18,063 nucleotides of DNA from an uncultured Oscillospiraceae bacterium (GTDB lineage Bacteria; Bacillota; Clostridia; Oscillospirales; Acutalibacteraceae): contig CABSLJ010000032.1 of the NCBI GenBank assembly GCA_902478455.1, positions 1-18,063 of the forward strand. Reading direction: 5' to 3'. Positions 1 to 6,186 of the stretch are shown here, piece after piece. Every line of letters starts with the position of its first letter. Positions within the stretch are counted from its first letter, which is position 1. The notes under the pieces were generated by a model. That model saw nothing but the letters and a program-made list of their open reading frames with translations. It was not told the DNA's origin and ran no database searches. The position numbers and the translations under genes were made by a program.

Positions 1-282
1 GCCCTTATCACCGACGGCCGCTTTTCCGGCGCGACCCGCGGCGCGGCGGTCGGCCATGTCTCTCCCGAGGCGGCGGCAGGCGGCGTGATTGCCCTCATCG
101 AGGAGGGGGACAGCGTTTCGGTCGATATCACAGGCCGGAGGCTTGAGCTTTTGGTGCCGGAAGAGGTCATCGAGGCCCGCCGTGCGCGCTTTGCGCCGCC
201 CCGGCAGGAGCTTTCGGGCTATATCAAGCGCTACGCCCAGCACGTCACCTCCGGTTCCCGTGGGGCCGTGTTTGAGAAGTAG
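1..282 (+). CDS. ilvD: Dihydroxy-acid dehydratase, C-terminal fragment (5' end outside window)
   Basis: This is the last 93 codons of IlvD, which dehydrates 2,3-dihydroxy-isovalerate and 2,3-dihydroxy-3-methylvalerate in the branched-chain amino acid pathway, using an Fe-S cluster in the cytoplasm. The frame is open from base 1 to the TAG at 280-282. The opening residues ALITDGRFSGATRG, followed by GHVSPEAAAGG, match the highly conserved C-terminal IlvD/Edd block that forms part of the active site. The end, with SGYIKRYAQHVTSGSRGAV, is the usual IlvD tail. Edd (6-phosphogluconate dehydratase) shares the first block, but the tail favours IlvD. A GTG at 85 is internal and not a start. A strong terminator follows about 80 bases later, so this is probably the last gene of its operon. 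Confidence 0.93.
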   Translation, partial: ALITDGRFSGATRGAAVGHVSPEAAAGGVIALIEEGDSVSVDITGRRLELLVPEEVIEARRARFAPPRQELSGYIKRYAQHVTSGSRGAVFEK

Positions 283-359
283 AAAATTTTTAGGACGAGA
301 TGCGGACATCGGCTCTTACAGAGAATCGCGTTTTTTGCATAATGAGCAAGTGACATAGG

Positions 360-390
360 AAAGGAGCGGCCGTCGACGGCCGCTCCTTTT
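360..390 (+). terminator. Rho-independent terminator after ilvD
   Basis: A perfect inverted repeat, aaggagcggccgtc/gacggccgctcctt at 361-388, is followed by a short T run. It lies 78 bases after the ilvD stop. The symmetry means it could also work on the other strand, but no minus-strand gene ends here. Confidence 0.88.
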
Positions 391-461
391 GTCGTGGAGA
401 GATTAAAAAAGTAGCACGCATACCCACAAAGAAAATATTTTAGTATTGTGCTATATGCTAA

Positions 462-585
462 AGGGGAGCAATCACTTACCGTCTTAAAGAAGAGAGGGTT
501 GACTATGCGGGTGCACATGGAAAAAGGATGAAGCTGTCTATAAGACGCCGCATATCAACGAAAGTCTAATGGAACGCATTTATGA
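462..585 (+). other. Unrecognised, probably frameshifted coding debris upstream of the barnase fragment
   Basis: This stretch reads as protein-like in two frames. One frame (462-527) gives a segment ending RVDYAGAHGKR. The next frame (527 onward) gives DEAVYKTPHINESLMERIYE. The switch falls at an A5 run (521-525), a typical site for a frameshift mutation. No normal start with a ribosome binding site is evident. I do not recognise a family. It could be the decayed end of a toxin-carrying gene, or unrelated sequence joined to the barnase-like fragment. The base composition is AT-richer than the flanking genes. Confidence 0.3.
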
Positions 586-753
586 GATCGTAAGGGAATG
601 GGACAGCAGTCAGATGCACCTGGCAGAGTATGGTACGAAGCTGATATTAATTATAGACAGGGACACAGAAACAATCAGAGATTTTTATTCTCAAATGATG
701 GCTTATATTTTGTATCTTATGATCATTATGAAACATATTATCAAATCGTTTAG
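586..753 (+). pseudogene. Barnase-like ribonuclease, C-terminal remnant
   Basis: The frame running from 586 (after a TGA at 583) to the TAG at 751-753 encodes about 55 residues that align with the C-terminal half of barnase. W(631) begins WYEADINY, then RQGHRNNQRF, SNDGLYF and YDHYETYYQIV. Barnase has WREADINY, TSGFRNSDR, SSDWLIY and TDHYQTF. The equivalents of catalytic Glu73 (codon 637), Arg83 (667), Arg87 (679) and His102 (724) are all present. The N-terminal half, with its secretion signal, helices and the LGW motif, is missing, and no start codon with a ribosome binding site is visible. The ATG-initiated frame from 569 to 775 crosses the same DNA in another frame and is best read as a shadow. 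The fragment ends 11 bases before the barstar gene, the normal toxin-antitoxin order. It is probably inactive. Confidence 0.72.
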
Positions 754-764
754 AGGGGAACAAA

Positions 765-1070
765 ATGATTACTGATTTTCAAAATGATAACCGCCACAGG
801 GTGATGGATTTTTCTAACGCTCATTATTTGGGGGAACTTTATCAAACGATCAAGCAGGTATTGGAGCTTCCCGAATGGACCGGTGAGAATTTGGACGCGC
901 TGTGGGATTCTCTAACGGGGATCATGTACGTTCCCGCAGATATCGAAATAATCTACCATCCCAAAACAAAACAGTCGGAAGCCCTCAGAGCATGTGTGCT
1001 GGAGATTGTCTCCGTGTTTCAGGAGGCGGAGCAGGAATACCACGAATTTACACTGCATGTCGACCTATAG
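765..1070 (+). CDS. Barstar-family ribonuclease inhibitor
   Basis: This 101-residue protein belongs to the barstar family, cytoplasmic inhibitors that plug the active site of barnase-type RNases. The core LPEWTGENLDALWDSLTG (about residues 35-52) matches barstar LPEYYGENLDALWDCLTG, keeping the equivalents of the barnase-contacting Asp35, Trp38 and Asp39. A later VFQEAEQE corresponds to the VFREAKAE segment that carries barstar Glu76. Length is slightly above the 90 residues of classical barstar because of an N-terminal extension (MITDFQNDNRHRV). The start ATG at 765 has AGGGGAA just upstream, placed right after the stop of the barnase-like remnant. The gene appears intact although its partner is broken, so it may be an orphan immunity gene that still protects against related toxins. 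The locus is AT-richer than its neighbours, suggesting acquisition. Confidence 0.87.
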   Translation: MITDFQNDNRHRVMDFSNAHYLGELYQTIKQVLELPEWTGENLDALWDSLTGIMYVPADIEIIYHPKTKQSEALRACVLEIVSVFQEAEQEYHEFTLHVDL

Positions 1071-1101
1071 TATTTCCACCATGATCAAAGTGTTGCAAAG
1101 G

Positions 1102-1139
1102 AAACGAGCCTGCGCCGATTGGCGCAGGCTCGTTTTTTT
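1102..1139 (+). terminator. Bidirectional terminator between barstar gene and serA
   Basis: The stem aaacgagcctgcgcc / ggcgcaggctcgttt has a GATT loop (1102-1135) and is followed by T residues on the plus strand. It sits 31 bases after the barstar stop and about 14 bases beyond the convergent serA stop at 1153. On the minus strand the same stem is followed by a less perfect T-rich tail, so it probably serves both genes. Confidence 0.9.
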
Positions 1140-1152
1140 AACGTAGCTTTTC

Positions 1153-2316
1153 TTATTTGATCACACGGATGCGGACCACGCCGTCCATCGCCTTGAGCTC
1201 GGCGACGGCCTCCGCGGCGGCGGTGCCGGTGATGTCGAGAATTGTGTAGGCGTAATCTTTCTTGGATTTGCTCTGCATGTTCTCGATGTTGATGCCGTCC
1301 TTGGAGAAGACGCCGGTGATCCGGCTGAGCATGTTGGGAATGTTCTGATGGATCACGCAGACGCGTTCGCCGCCTTCGCGGGCCATGCTCACATTCGGCA
1401 GGTTGACCGAATTGAGGATGTTTCCGTTCTCGATGTAGTCGATGATTTCATCGGCGGCCATGCGGGCACAGTTGTCCTCCGATTCGGGCGTGGAGGCGCC
1501 CAGATGGGGAATGGCGATCACGTTTTCCACGCCGAGCAGCTCGTCGGTGGGGAAATCGGTCACATAAGCGGCGATCTTGCCCTCGCCAACAGCGGCGATC
1601 AGCTCGGGAATGTTCACGAGATCGGCGCGGGAGTAGTTAAGGATGCGGACGCCGTCCTTCATTTTGGCGATGGACTCGGCGTTGATCATCGCCTTGGTGT
1701 CGGGCGTGAGGGGCACATGGATGGTGATGTAATCGCAGTTTGCGTAAATTTCATCGAGGGAGAGAGCGTGCTTGATCGAACGGGAGAGACCCCACGCGGC
1801 GTCGACCGAAAGGAAAGGATCGTAGCCGTAAACCTCCATGCCGAGGCTGCGGGCGGCGTTGGCCACCAGAATACCGATGGCGCCCAGACCGATGACGCCC
1901 AGCTTCTTACCCTTGATCTCGGGACCAACATAGGCGCTCTTGCCCTTTTCCACCAGCTTGCCGACTTCGGCGCCCTTGCCCTTGAGGGATTTGGCCCACT
2001 CAATGCCGGGGATAACCTTGCGCGAGGAAATCAGAAGTCCGGCGATGACCAGCTCCTTGACGGCGTTGGCGTTCGCGCCGGGGGTATTGAAGACGACGAT
2101 GCCCTGCTCGCTGCATTTGTCCACAGGAATGTTGTTGACGCCCGCGCCCGCGCGCGCAATGGCGAGCAGGGATTCGGGCATCTCCATCTCATGCATGGAG
2201 GCCGAGCGGACGAGGACAGCGTCGGGCGCGTCGGCGGAATCGGAGCACTGATAGTTGCTCCCAAAGCGCTCCAGGCCGACAGGGGAAATCTTATTTAAGG
2301 TCAGGATCTGATACAT
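1153..2316 (-). CDS. serA: D-3-phosphoglycerate dehydrogenase
   Basis: A 387-residue enzyme that oxidises 3-phosphoglycerate to 3-phosphohydroxypyruvate with NAD+, the first step of serine synthesis. The N-terminal substrate domain contains ARAGAGVNNIPVD. The NAD-binding motif VIGLGAIG is at residues 141-148. The conserved catalytic Arg is at about 230 (NYSRADLVN) and His at 271 (HLGASTPES). A single ACT domain occupies about residues 315-387, with IHQNIPNMLSRITGVFSKDGIN; in this family such a domain commonly binds serine for feedback control. The protein lacks the extra ASB domain of the long form, as is usual for clostridial enzymes. It lies 84 bases downstream of serC on the same strand. 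The ATG has only a weak adjacent ribosome binding site; a better AAAGGAG is 19 bases away (see findings). Confidence 0.95.
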   Translation of the reverse strand: MYQILTLNKISPVGLERFGSNYQCSDSADAPDAVLVRSASMHEMEMPESLLAIARAGAGVNNIPVDKCSEQGIVVFNTPGANANAVKELVIAGLLISSRKVIPGIEWAKSLKGKGAEVGKLVEKGKSAYVGPEIKGKKLGVIGLGAIGILVANAARSLGMEVYGYDPFLSVDAAWGLSRSIKHALSLDEIYANCDYITIHVPLTPDTKAMINAESIAKMKDGVRILNYSRADLVNIPELIAAVGEGKIAAYVTDFPTDELLGVENVIAIPHLGASTPESEDNCARMAADEIIDYIENGNILNSVNLPNVSMAREGGERVCVIHQNIPNMLSRITGVFSKDGINIENMQSKSKKDYAYTILDITGTAAAEAVAELKAMDGVVRIRVIK

Positions 2317-2323
2317 AAAGCTT

Positions 2324-2342
2324 CCGGCGTCCCGGCTCCTTT
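2324..2342 (-). promoter_or_regulatory. serA ribosome binding site with an intervening mini-hairpin
   Basis: On the minus strand, AAAGGAG (2336-2342) is followed by ccgg-gacg-ccgg (2324-2335), then seven bases, then the serA ATG. Unfolded, the Shine-Dalgarno sequence is 19 bases from the start, which is too far. Folding the 4-bp stem would leave a normal seven-base gap. The fold is inferred. Confidence 0.4.
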
Positions 2343-2400
2343 CAAAGCATTGCTTTTGCGGAGCGGGAGAGGCCGTAACCCACCTTTCTCTTTCGTAGTG

Positions 2401-3486
2401 TTAGGCGTTTTTGGCCTCGAAATCCTTCATAAAGGCCACGAGCTTCTCCACGCCCTCAACCGGCATGGCGTTGTAGATGGAGGCGCGCATACCGCCGACC
2501 GTGCGGTGACCCTTGATGTTGACAAAGCCGGCCGCGGTGGCCTCCTTGACAAACTTCGCGTCGAGCTCTTCGTTGCCGGTGACAAAGGGAACGTTCATCA
2601 GCGAGCGGTCCTCGGGGACGACGGTGCCCTTAAAGAGATTGGAGCCGTCCAGGAAATTGTAGAGGATGCCGGCTTTCTTGACGTTGATTTCCTTCATCTT
2701 CTCCAGGCCGCCGATCTCATTCTTGATCCACTCGAGCACCAGCTTGCAGATGTAGATGGTGTAGCAGGGGGGCGTGTTGTACATGGAGCCGTTGTCGGCG
2801 TGAATCTTGTAATCGAACATGGTGGGGGTGATGTCCCGCGCCTTGCCGATGAGGTCCTCACGGACGATGACGACGGTCAGGCCCGCGGGCGCCATGTTCT
2901 TCTGCGCGCCGGCGAAGAGCAGGCCGAACTTCTTGACGTCAATCGGTTCGGAGAGGATGCAGGAGGAAATGTCGGCCACCAGCGGCACATCGCCCGTCTC
3001 GGGCAGGGTGTGGTAGAGGGTGCCGTAGATGGTGTTGTTCATGCAGATGTGGAAATAGTCGGCGTCCTTGGTGAAGGTGTCCGGATCGAGTTTGGGAATG
3101 TAGGAGAAGGTCTTATCCTTGGAGGAGGCGACGATGTGGGCGTCTCCGTAGCGGGAAGCCTCCTGATAGGCCTTGTTGGCCCACTGGCCGGTGATGACGA
3201 AATCGGCCTTGCCCGAGCCGTTCATCAGGTTCAGCGGAATGGCGGCGAACTGGGAGGAAGCGCCGCCCTGCAGAAAGAGCACCTTGTAGTTGTCCGGAAT
3301 GTTCATGACCTCGCGCAGCAGGCTTTCAGCACCGTTGATGATGCTTTCGTACACCTTGGAGCGGTGGGACATCTCCATCACGGACTGCCCGCTGCCCTCG
3401 TAATCGAGCATTTCATCTGCGGCCCTGCGCAGCACGGCCTCCGGCAGCATGGAAGGACCGGCGGAAAAATTATAAACGCGGCTCAT
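2401..3486 (-). CDS. serC: Phosphoserine aminotransferase
   Basis: A 361-residue PLP enzyme, class V aminotransferase fold, converting 3-phosphohydroxypyruvate and glutamate to O-phosphoserine and 2-oxoglutarate. It has the family start YNFSAGPSMLPEAVL (residues 5-19) and the EMSHRSK loop at 38-44. FLQGGASSQFAAIPLN lies at 71-86. DISSCILSEPIDV at 172-184 carries the PLP-contacting Asp, and the Schiff-base Lys is at 196 in GAQKNMAPAG. The C-terminus RTVGGMRASIYNAMP is also typical. Length is normal for the family. The ATG has a GGAGGG ribosome binding site at good spacing. It is the first gene of the minus-strand serC-serA operon, driven by the promoter at 3540-3568. No serB-type phosphatase is adjacent. 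Confidence 0.96.
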   Translation of the reverse strand: MSRVYNFSAGPSMLPEAVLRRAADEMLDYEGSGQSVMEMSHRSKVYESIINGAESLLREVMNIPDNYKVLFLQGGASSQFAAIPLNLMNGSGKADFVITGQWANKAYQEASRYGDAHIVASSKDKTFSYIPKLDPDTFTKDADYFHICMNNTIYGTLYHTLPETGDVPLVADISSCILSEPIDVKKFGLLFAGAQKNMAPAGLTVVIVREDLIGKARDITPTMFDYKIHADNGSMYNTPPCYTIYICKLVLEWIKNEIGGLEKMKEINVKKAGILYNFLDGSNLFKGTVVPEDRSLMNVPFVTGNEELDAKFVKEATAAGFVNIKGHRTVGGMRASIYNAMPVEGVEKLVAFMKDFEAKNA

Positions 3487-3515
3487 ACAAATAACCCTCC
3501 AAAAAATTAGGATTT

Positions 3516-3529
3516 CCGCCCGAAGGCGG
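3516..3529 (-). promoter_or_regulatory. UUCG tetraloop hairpin in the serC leader
   Basis: Read on the minus strand, ccgcc-ttcg-ggcgg forms an exceptionally stable C(UUCG)G hairpin a few bases after the predicted transcription start of serC-serA. A T run follows only after about 11 bases, so this is not a standard terminator. It may stabilise the 5' end of the mRNA. Confidence 0.5.
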
Positions 3530-3539
3530 CTATGGAAAT

Positions 3540-3568
3540 ATTATAGTTCTTTGGCTGTTTGAAGTCAA
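3540..3568 (-). promoter_or_regulatory. Sigma-A promoter for serC-serA
   Basis: On the minus strand there is a -35 TTGACT (3563-3568), a 17-base spacer and a perfect -10 TATAAT (3540-3545), giving a start near 3533. The leader is about 47 bases, too short for a T-box or a known riboswitch. Confidence 0.85.
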
Positions 3569-3830
3569 TTTTAATTTTGACGAATGTTTCACAAAGTGGT
3601 CGAAATGCGGGCATTTGTCCGTGACACATGGACAGTTTTGCCCTGCTTTTGCAACTTCGTATCCTTTCACAAAAAAATGGCGGTGCGTGGATATGGTTTG
3701 AACGCTCCTGTGCGTCTTCTTTCCGCCCGGTCGTCAAAGGGATGCGTGAGCGGCAAAAGGCAAAAAAACATAAAAGCGGCCGTTTTCCAAAAACTTTTTG
3801 TGAAATCCCCTGCCCTTTCGGTCTGATATA

Positions 3831-3839
3831 TGGTATAAT
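3831..3839 (+). promoter_or_regulatory. Extended -10 promoter for the DRTGG/HydS signalling operon
   Basis: TGG-TATAAT at 3831-3839 is an extended -10 element. The hexamer 17 bases upstream (tgccct) is a poor -35, which the TG extension could compensate. Transcription would start near 3846, leaving a leader of about 90 bases. The region between this and the serC promoter (3570-3830) shows no gene I can support. Confidence 0.6.
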
Positions 3840-3889
3840 ATCCTCACAAAGCGCCCACGCGTCTTTTTCTGCTGATCTTATCGACCGGT

Positions 3890-3908
3890 GGGGCGCCGCC
3901 CCTTTTTT
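3890..3908 (+). terminator. Terminator-like hairpin (possible attenuator) in the leader of the signalling operon
   Basis: ggggc-gcc-gcccc (3890-3902) is followed directly by six T residues (3903-3908), the layout of an intrinsic terminator. It lies inside the predicted 5' UTR, 28 bases before the first gene. The upstream gcgccc at 3851-3856 is complementary to gggcgc at 3891-3896 and could form a competing structure. Confidence 0.5.
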
Positions 3909-3936
3909 GATCCTATCGATATGGAGGAATCATTGC

Positions 3937-4287
3937 ATGGTAGTCAGAGATATTATCAAGATTCTGGAGGCGGATGTCATTTCGGCGGCCGACCTGGACG
4001 CCGAAATCCGCACGGTCTGCGGCAGCGACATGATGAGCGATGTGCTGGCCTTTGTCAAGGACCAGTCGGTGCTGCTGACCGGCCTTGTCAATCCTCAGGT
4101 CGTGCGCACGGCCGAGATGATGGACATGCGCTGCATCGTTTTTGTCCGCGGAAAAGAGCCCGATCAGGCGATCATCGGCCTCGCGCAGGAAAAGGGCATC
4201 ACCTTGATGAAGACCAGGTTTAGAATGTTCACCGCCTGTGGACTGCTCTATTCGAACGGTCTGCGGGGAGGCTGTGAGAGCGAATGA
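3937..4287 (+). CDS. DRTGG domain protein (first copy)
   Basis: A 116-residue single-domain protein resembling the DRTGG domain found in phosphotransacetylase and CBS-DRTGG proteins; its biochemical role is unknown. Typical features are SVLLTGLVNPQVVRTAEMM (about 48-66), CIVFVRGKEPDQAIIGLAQEKGI (about 70-92), and the C-terminal TRFRMFTACGLLYSNGL. The frame is open further upstream to 3628, but the ATG at 3937 is chosen because ATGGAGG lies at 3921-3927 and the family homology begins here. The last four bases overlap the start of the next gene (ATGA), so the two are translationally coupled. In clostridia such genes recur beside HATPase and sensory [FeFe]-hydrogenase genes, which suggests a role in the same relay rather than in catalysis. 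Confidence 0.85.
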   Translation: MVVRDIIKILEADVISAADLDAEIRTVCGSDMMSDVLAFVKDQSVLLTGLVNPQVVRTAEMMDMRCIVFVRGKEPDQAIIGLAQEKGITLMKTRFRMFTACGLLYSNGLRGGCESE

Positions 4288-4709
4288 GTTCCATCGTACT
4301 GCATTATGACGTCCCGGGGGACGATTTTACCCGGGCGGGAGAGGCGTCGAGCGCTGTCAAGCGCAAGCTCAAGCAGCTCGGCTACAATTCGGACGCCATC
4401 CGCCGGGTGGCCATCTCCATGTATGAGGGCGAAATCAATATGGTCATCCACGCGGGCGGCGGCGTCGCCGACGTGGAGATTTTTCCCGACCGCGTCAACA
4501 TTCTGCTGACCGACGAGGGACCCGGCATCGCCGACGTGTCAAAGGCCCTGCAGGAGGGCTATTCCACCGCGCCCGACAACGTCCGTTCCCTCGGCTTCGG
4601 CGCGGGAATGGGCCTGCCCAACATGAAAAAATACACCGATGAAATGCGCATCGACACTGAGCTCGGCAAGGGCACCGCGGTGTTTATGTCGGTGCATGTG
4701 AACCGTTGA
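4284..4709 (+). CDS. Anti-sigma-factor-like ATP-binding protein (RsbW/RsbT-type HATPase)
   Basis: A 141-residue GHKL/HATPase protein of the RsbW/SpoIIAB/RsbT type, expected to be a serine/threonine kinase or switch protein. The N box is at 48-56 (E48, N52 in EGEINMVIH). The G1 box DEGPGI is at 77-82 and G2 GFGAGMGLPNM at 104-114. A GKGT motif follows near 128-131. There is no dimerisation domain and no His phosphoacceptor, so it is not a sensor histidine kinase. It overlaps the DRTGG gene by 4 bases and precedes the HydS-like gene. Its likely partner is a protein that carries a STAS or phosphatase domain, but none is encoded in the window. The substrate is unknown. Confidence 0.88.
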   Translation: MSSIVLHYDVPGDDFTRAGEASSAVKRKLKQLGYNSDAIRRVAISMYEGEINMVIHAGGGVADVEIFPDRVNILLTDEGPGIADVSKALQEGYSTAPDNVRSLGFGAGMGLPNMKKYTDEMRIDTELGKGTAVFMSVHVNR

Positions 4710-4749
4710 TTTTCCTGTTTTAGCTGTTACATAAAAAGAGGTGAGTCCG

Positions 4750-6063
4750 TTGGACCGTTTTTTCCATTCGGTGACTTTGGATCAGGACAAATGCTTGGGC
4801 TGTACCAACTGCATCAAACGCTGTCCCACAGAGGCCATCCGCGTGCGAAACGGTAAGGCGCAGATCATTTCCGAACGCTGCATCGACTGCGGCGAATGCA
4901 TCCGCGTCTGTCCCCATCACGCCAAAAAGGCAAAATCCGACCCTCTCTCGTCCATCGAGAGCTGGAACTATAAAATCGCCATCCCCGCGCCGTCCCTCTT
5001 CGGCCAGTTCAACAACCTAGACGACATCGACATCGTGCTTTCAGGCCTCAGAGCCATCGGCTTTGACGACGTCTATGAGGTCTCGCGCGGGGCGGAGCTG
5101 GTCTCTGAGGCGACGCGCAAGCTCATGAGTGAAAACAGGCTCAGAAAGCCGGTCATCAGCTCAGCCTGTCCGGCGGTGGCGCGGCTGATCCGCGTCCGTT
5201 TTCCCGACCTGTGCGACCATGTGCTGCCGCTGAACGCCCCCATGGAGATCGCCGCCATGACGGCCAAAAAGGAATGCGCGGAGAAAACCGGCCTCCCCTT
5301 AGAGGAGATCGGCGCCTTTTTCATCACCCCCTGTCCCGCCAAGGTGACCGACATCAAGGTCCCCATCGGCACGGGGCGCTCCTGGCTCGACGGGGCCATC
5401 TCCATCAGCGAGATTTTCCCCCGCCTTTCGGGCGCGATGGATAAGCTGCAAGCAATCGACCCCATCTCCCGTTCGGGGGTCATCGGCGTCAGCTGGGCGA
5501 GTTCGGGCGGAGAGGCCGCCGCGCTGCTGAATGAAAAATACCTCGCGGCCGACGGTATTGAAAACGTCATCCGCGTGTTGGAGGAGCTGGAGGACGAGCG
5601 CATCCGCGAGCTCGATTTCATAGAGCTCAACGCCTGCTCGGGCGGCTGCGTGGGCGGCGTGCTCTGCGTGGAGAACGCCTACGTCGCCAAAGCGCGCATC
5701 CAGCGCCTGCGCAAATATCTGCCCGTCTCCCAGAACCATCTGACCGGGGAGATTCCCAAAAGCATGGCTTGGACCGATTCACTGGAATTCGCCCCCGTGA
5801 TGGAGCTTTCCTCCGACCTGGAGGAGGCCATGCGCATGATGGAGGAGATCGACCGCATCTGCGCCATGTTCCCGGGACTCGACTGCGGCTCCTGCGGCGC
5901 GCCCTCCTGCCGCGCCTTTGCGGAGGACGTGGTGCGGGGACTGGCGCCCCTCAACGGCTGTATCTTCATCCTGCGCGAGCAGGTGCATAACGTTGCAAAC
6001 ACCCTGTCCTCCATTGGAAACTACACGCCGCCTCCGTCCAGAGATCACGGCAGGGAGCATTGA
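4750..6063 (+). CDS. HydS-like sensory [FeFe]-hydrogenase homologue (2x[4Fe-4S] + H-domain + 4-Cys Fe-S domain)
   Basis: A 437-residue iron-sulfur protein. An N-terminal double [4Fe-4S] ferredoxin uses C15/18/21/25 and C44/47/50/54. An [FeFe]-hydrogenase large-subunit domain follows, about 75-330, with H-cluster motifs SSACPAV (137-143), ITPCPAK (192-198) and ELNACSGGCVGG (292-303). Then comes a 4-Cys Fe-S domain, C371/C379/C382/C387. Cysteines equivalent to the [4Fe-4S]H ligands are C140, C195, C296 and C300. The proton-transfer cysteine preceding C140 is Ala139, as in sensory (group C type) enzymes. L2 and L3 also deviate from catalytic forms. No C-terminal PAS domain is present. The TTG at 4750 is preferred because AGAGGTGA sits 8 bases upstream; GTG at 4741 would overlap that site. 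It probably senses H2 or redox state and signals to the adjacent ATPase and DRTGG proteins. Confidence 0.87.
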   Translation: MDRFFHSVTLDQDKCLGCTNCIKRCPTEAIRVRNGKAQIISERCIDCGECIRVCPHHAKKAKSDPLSSIESWNYKIAIPAPSLFGQFNNLDDIDIVLSGLRAIGFDDVYEVSRGAELVSEATRKLMSENRLRKPVISSACPAVARLIRVRFPDLCDHVLPLNAPMEIAAMTAKKECAEKTGLPLEEIGAFFITPCPAKVTDIKVPIGTGRSWLDGAISISEIFPRLSGAMDKLQAIDPISRSGVIGVSWASSGGEAAALLNEKYLAADGIENVIRVLEELEDERIRELDFIELNACSGGCVGGVLCVENAYVAKARIQRLRKYLPVSQNHLTGEIPKSMAWTDSLEFAPVMELSSDLEEAMRMMEEIDRICAMFPGLDCGSCGAPSCRAFAEDVVRGLAPLNGCIFILREQVHNVANTLSSIGNYTPPPSRDHGREH

Positions 6064-6097
6064 CCGGGAGGCCCCGGCTTCCATAGGGATGGTTGCA

Positions 6098-6130
6098 CGC
6101 CGCGCCGGCCTTTTTTCTGCCGGGGCGGCG
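6098..6130 (+). promoter_or_regulatory. GC-rich hairpin between the HydS-like and second DRTGG genes
   Basis: cgccgcgccggc (6098-6109) pairs with gccggggcggcg (6119-6130) with one mismatch, around a T-rich loop. No T run follows, so termination is unlikely. A smaller hairpin, ccggg-aggc-cccgg, lies just upstream at 6064-6077. Function unknown; perhaps RNA stability or processing. Confidence 0.4.
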
Positions 6131-6186
6131 GTCTTTACGGAAAGAAACCGGCGCTTTCCGCACGGGGCGCTGTAAGAAAGGAAGAA

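Noticed and set aside
569..775. A 68-codon ATG-initiated frame before the barstar gene
   Set aside because: From about 631 on, the same DNA encodes a clear barnase C-terminus in another frame, and the hydrophobic tail of this frame is the out-of-frame reading of it. No ribosome binding site precedes the ATG.
1348..3510. Long plus-strand open frames opposite serA and serC
   Set aside because: They are antisense mirrors of the two conserved serine-biosynthesis genes, with skewed composition and no independent start signal.
3487..3570. A serine T-box or riboswitch in the serC leader
   Set aside because: The predicted leader is only about 47 bases, with one small UUCG hairpin; there is no room for a T-box and no specifier or T-box sequence is visible.
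3628..3936. Upstream extension of the first DRTGG gene
   Set aside because: The frame is open but contains the promoter and terminator-like hairpin; homology and the ribosome binding site both place the start at 3937.
4750..6063. A second catalytic hydrogenase
   Set aside because: The L1, L2 and L3 motifs deviate at key positions (SSACP, ITPCPAK, no GGGQP), pointing to a sensory-type homologue.
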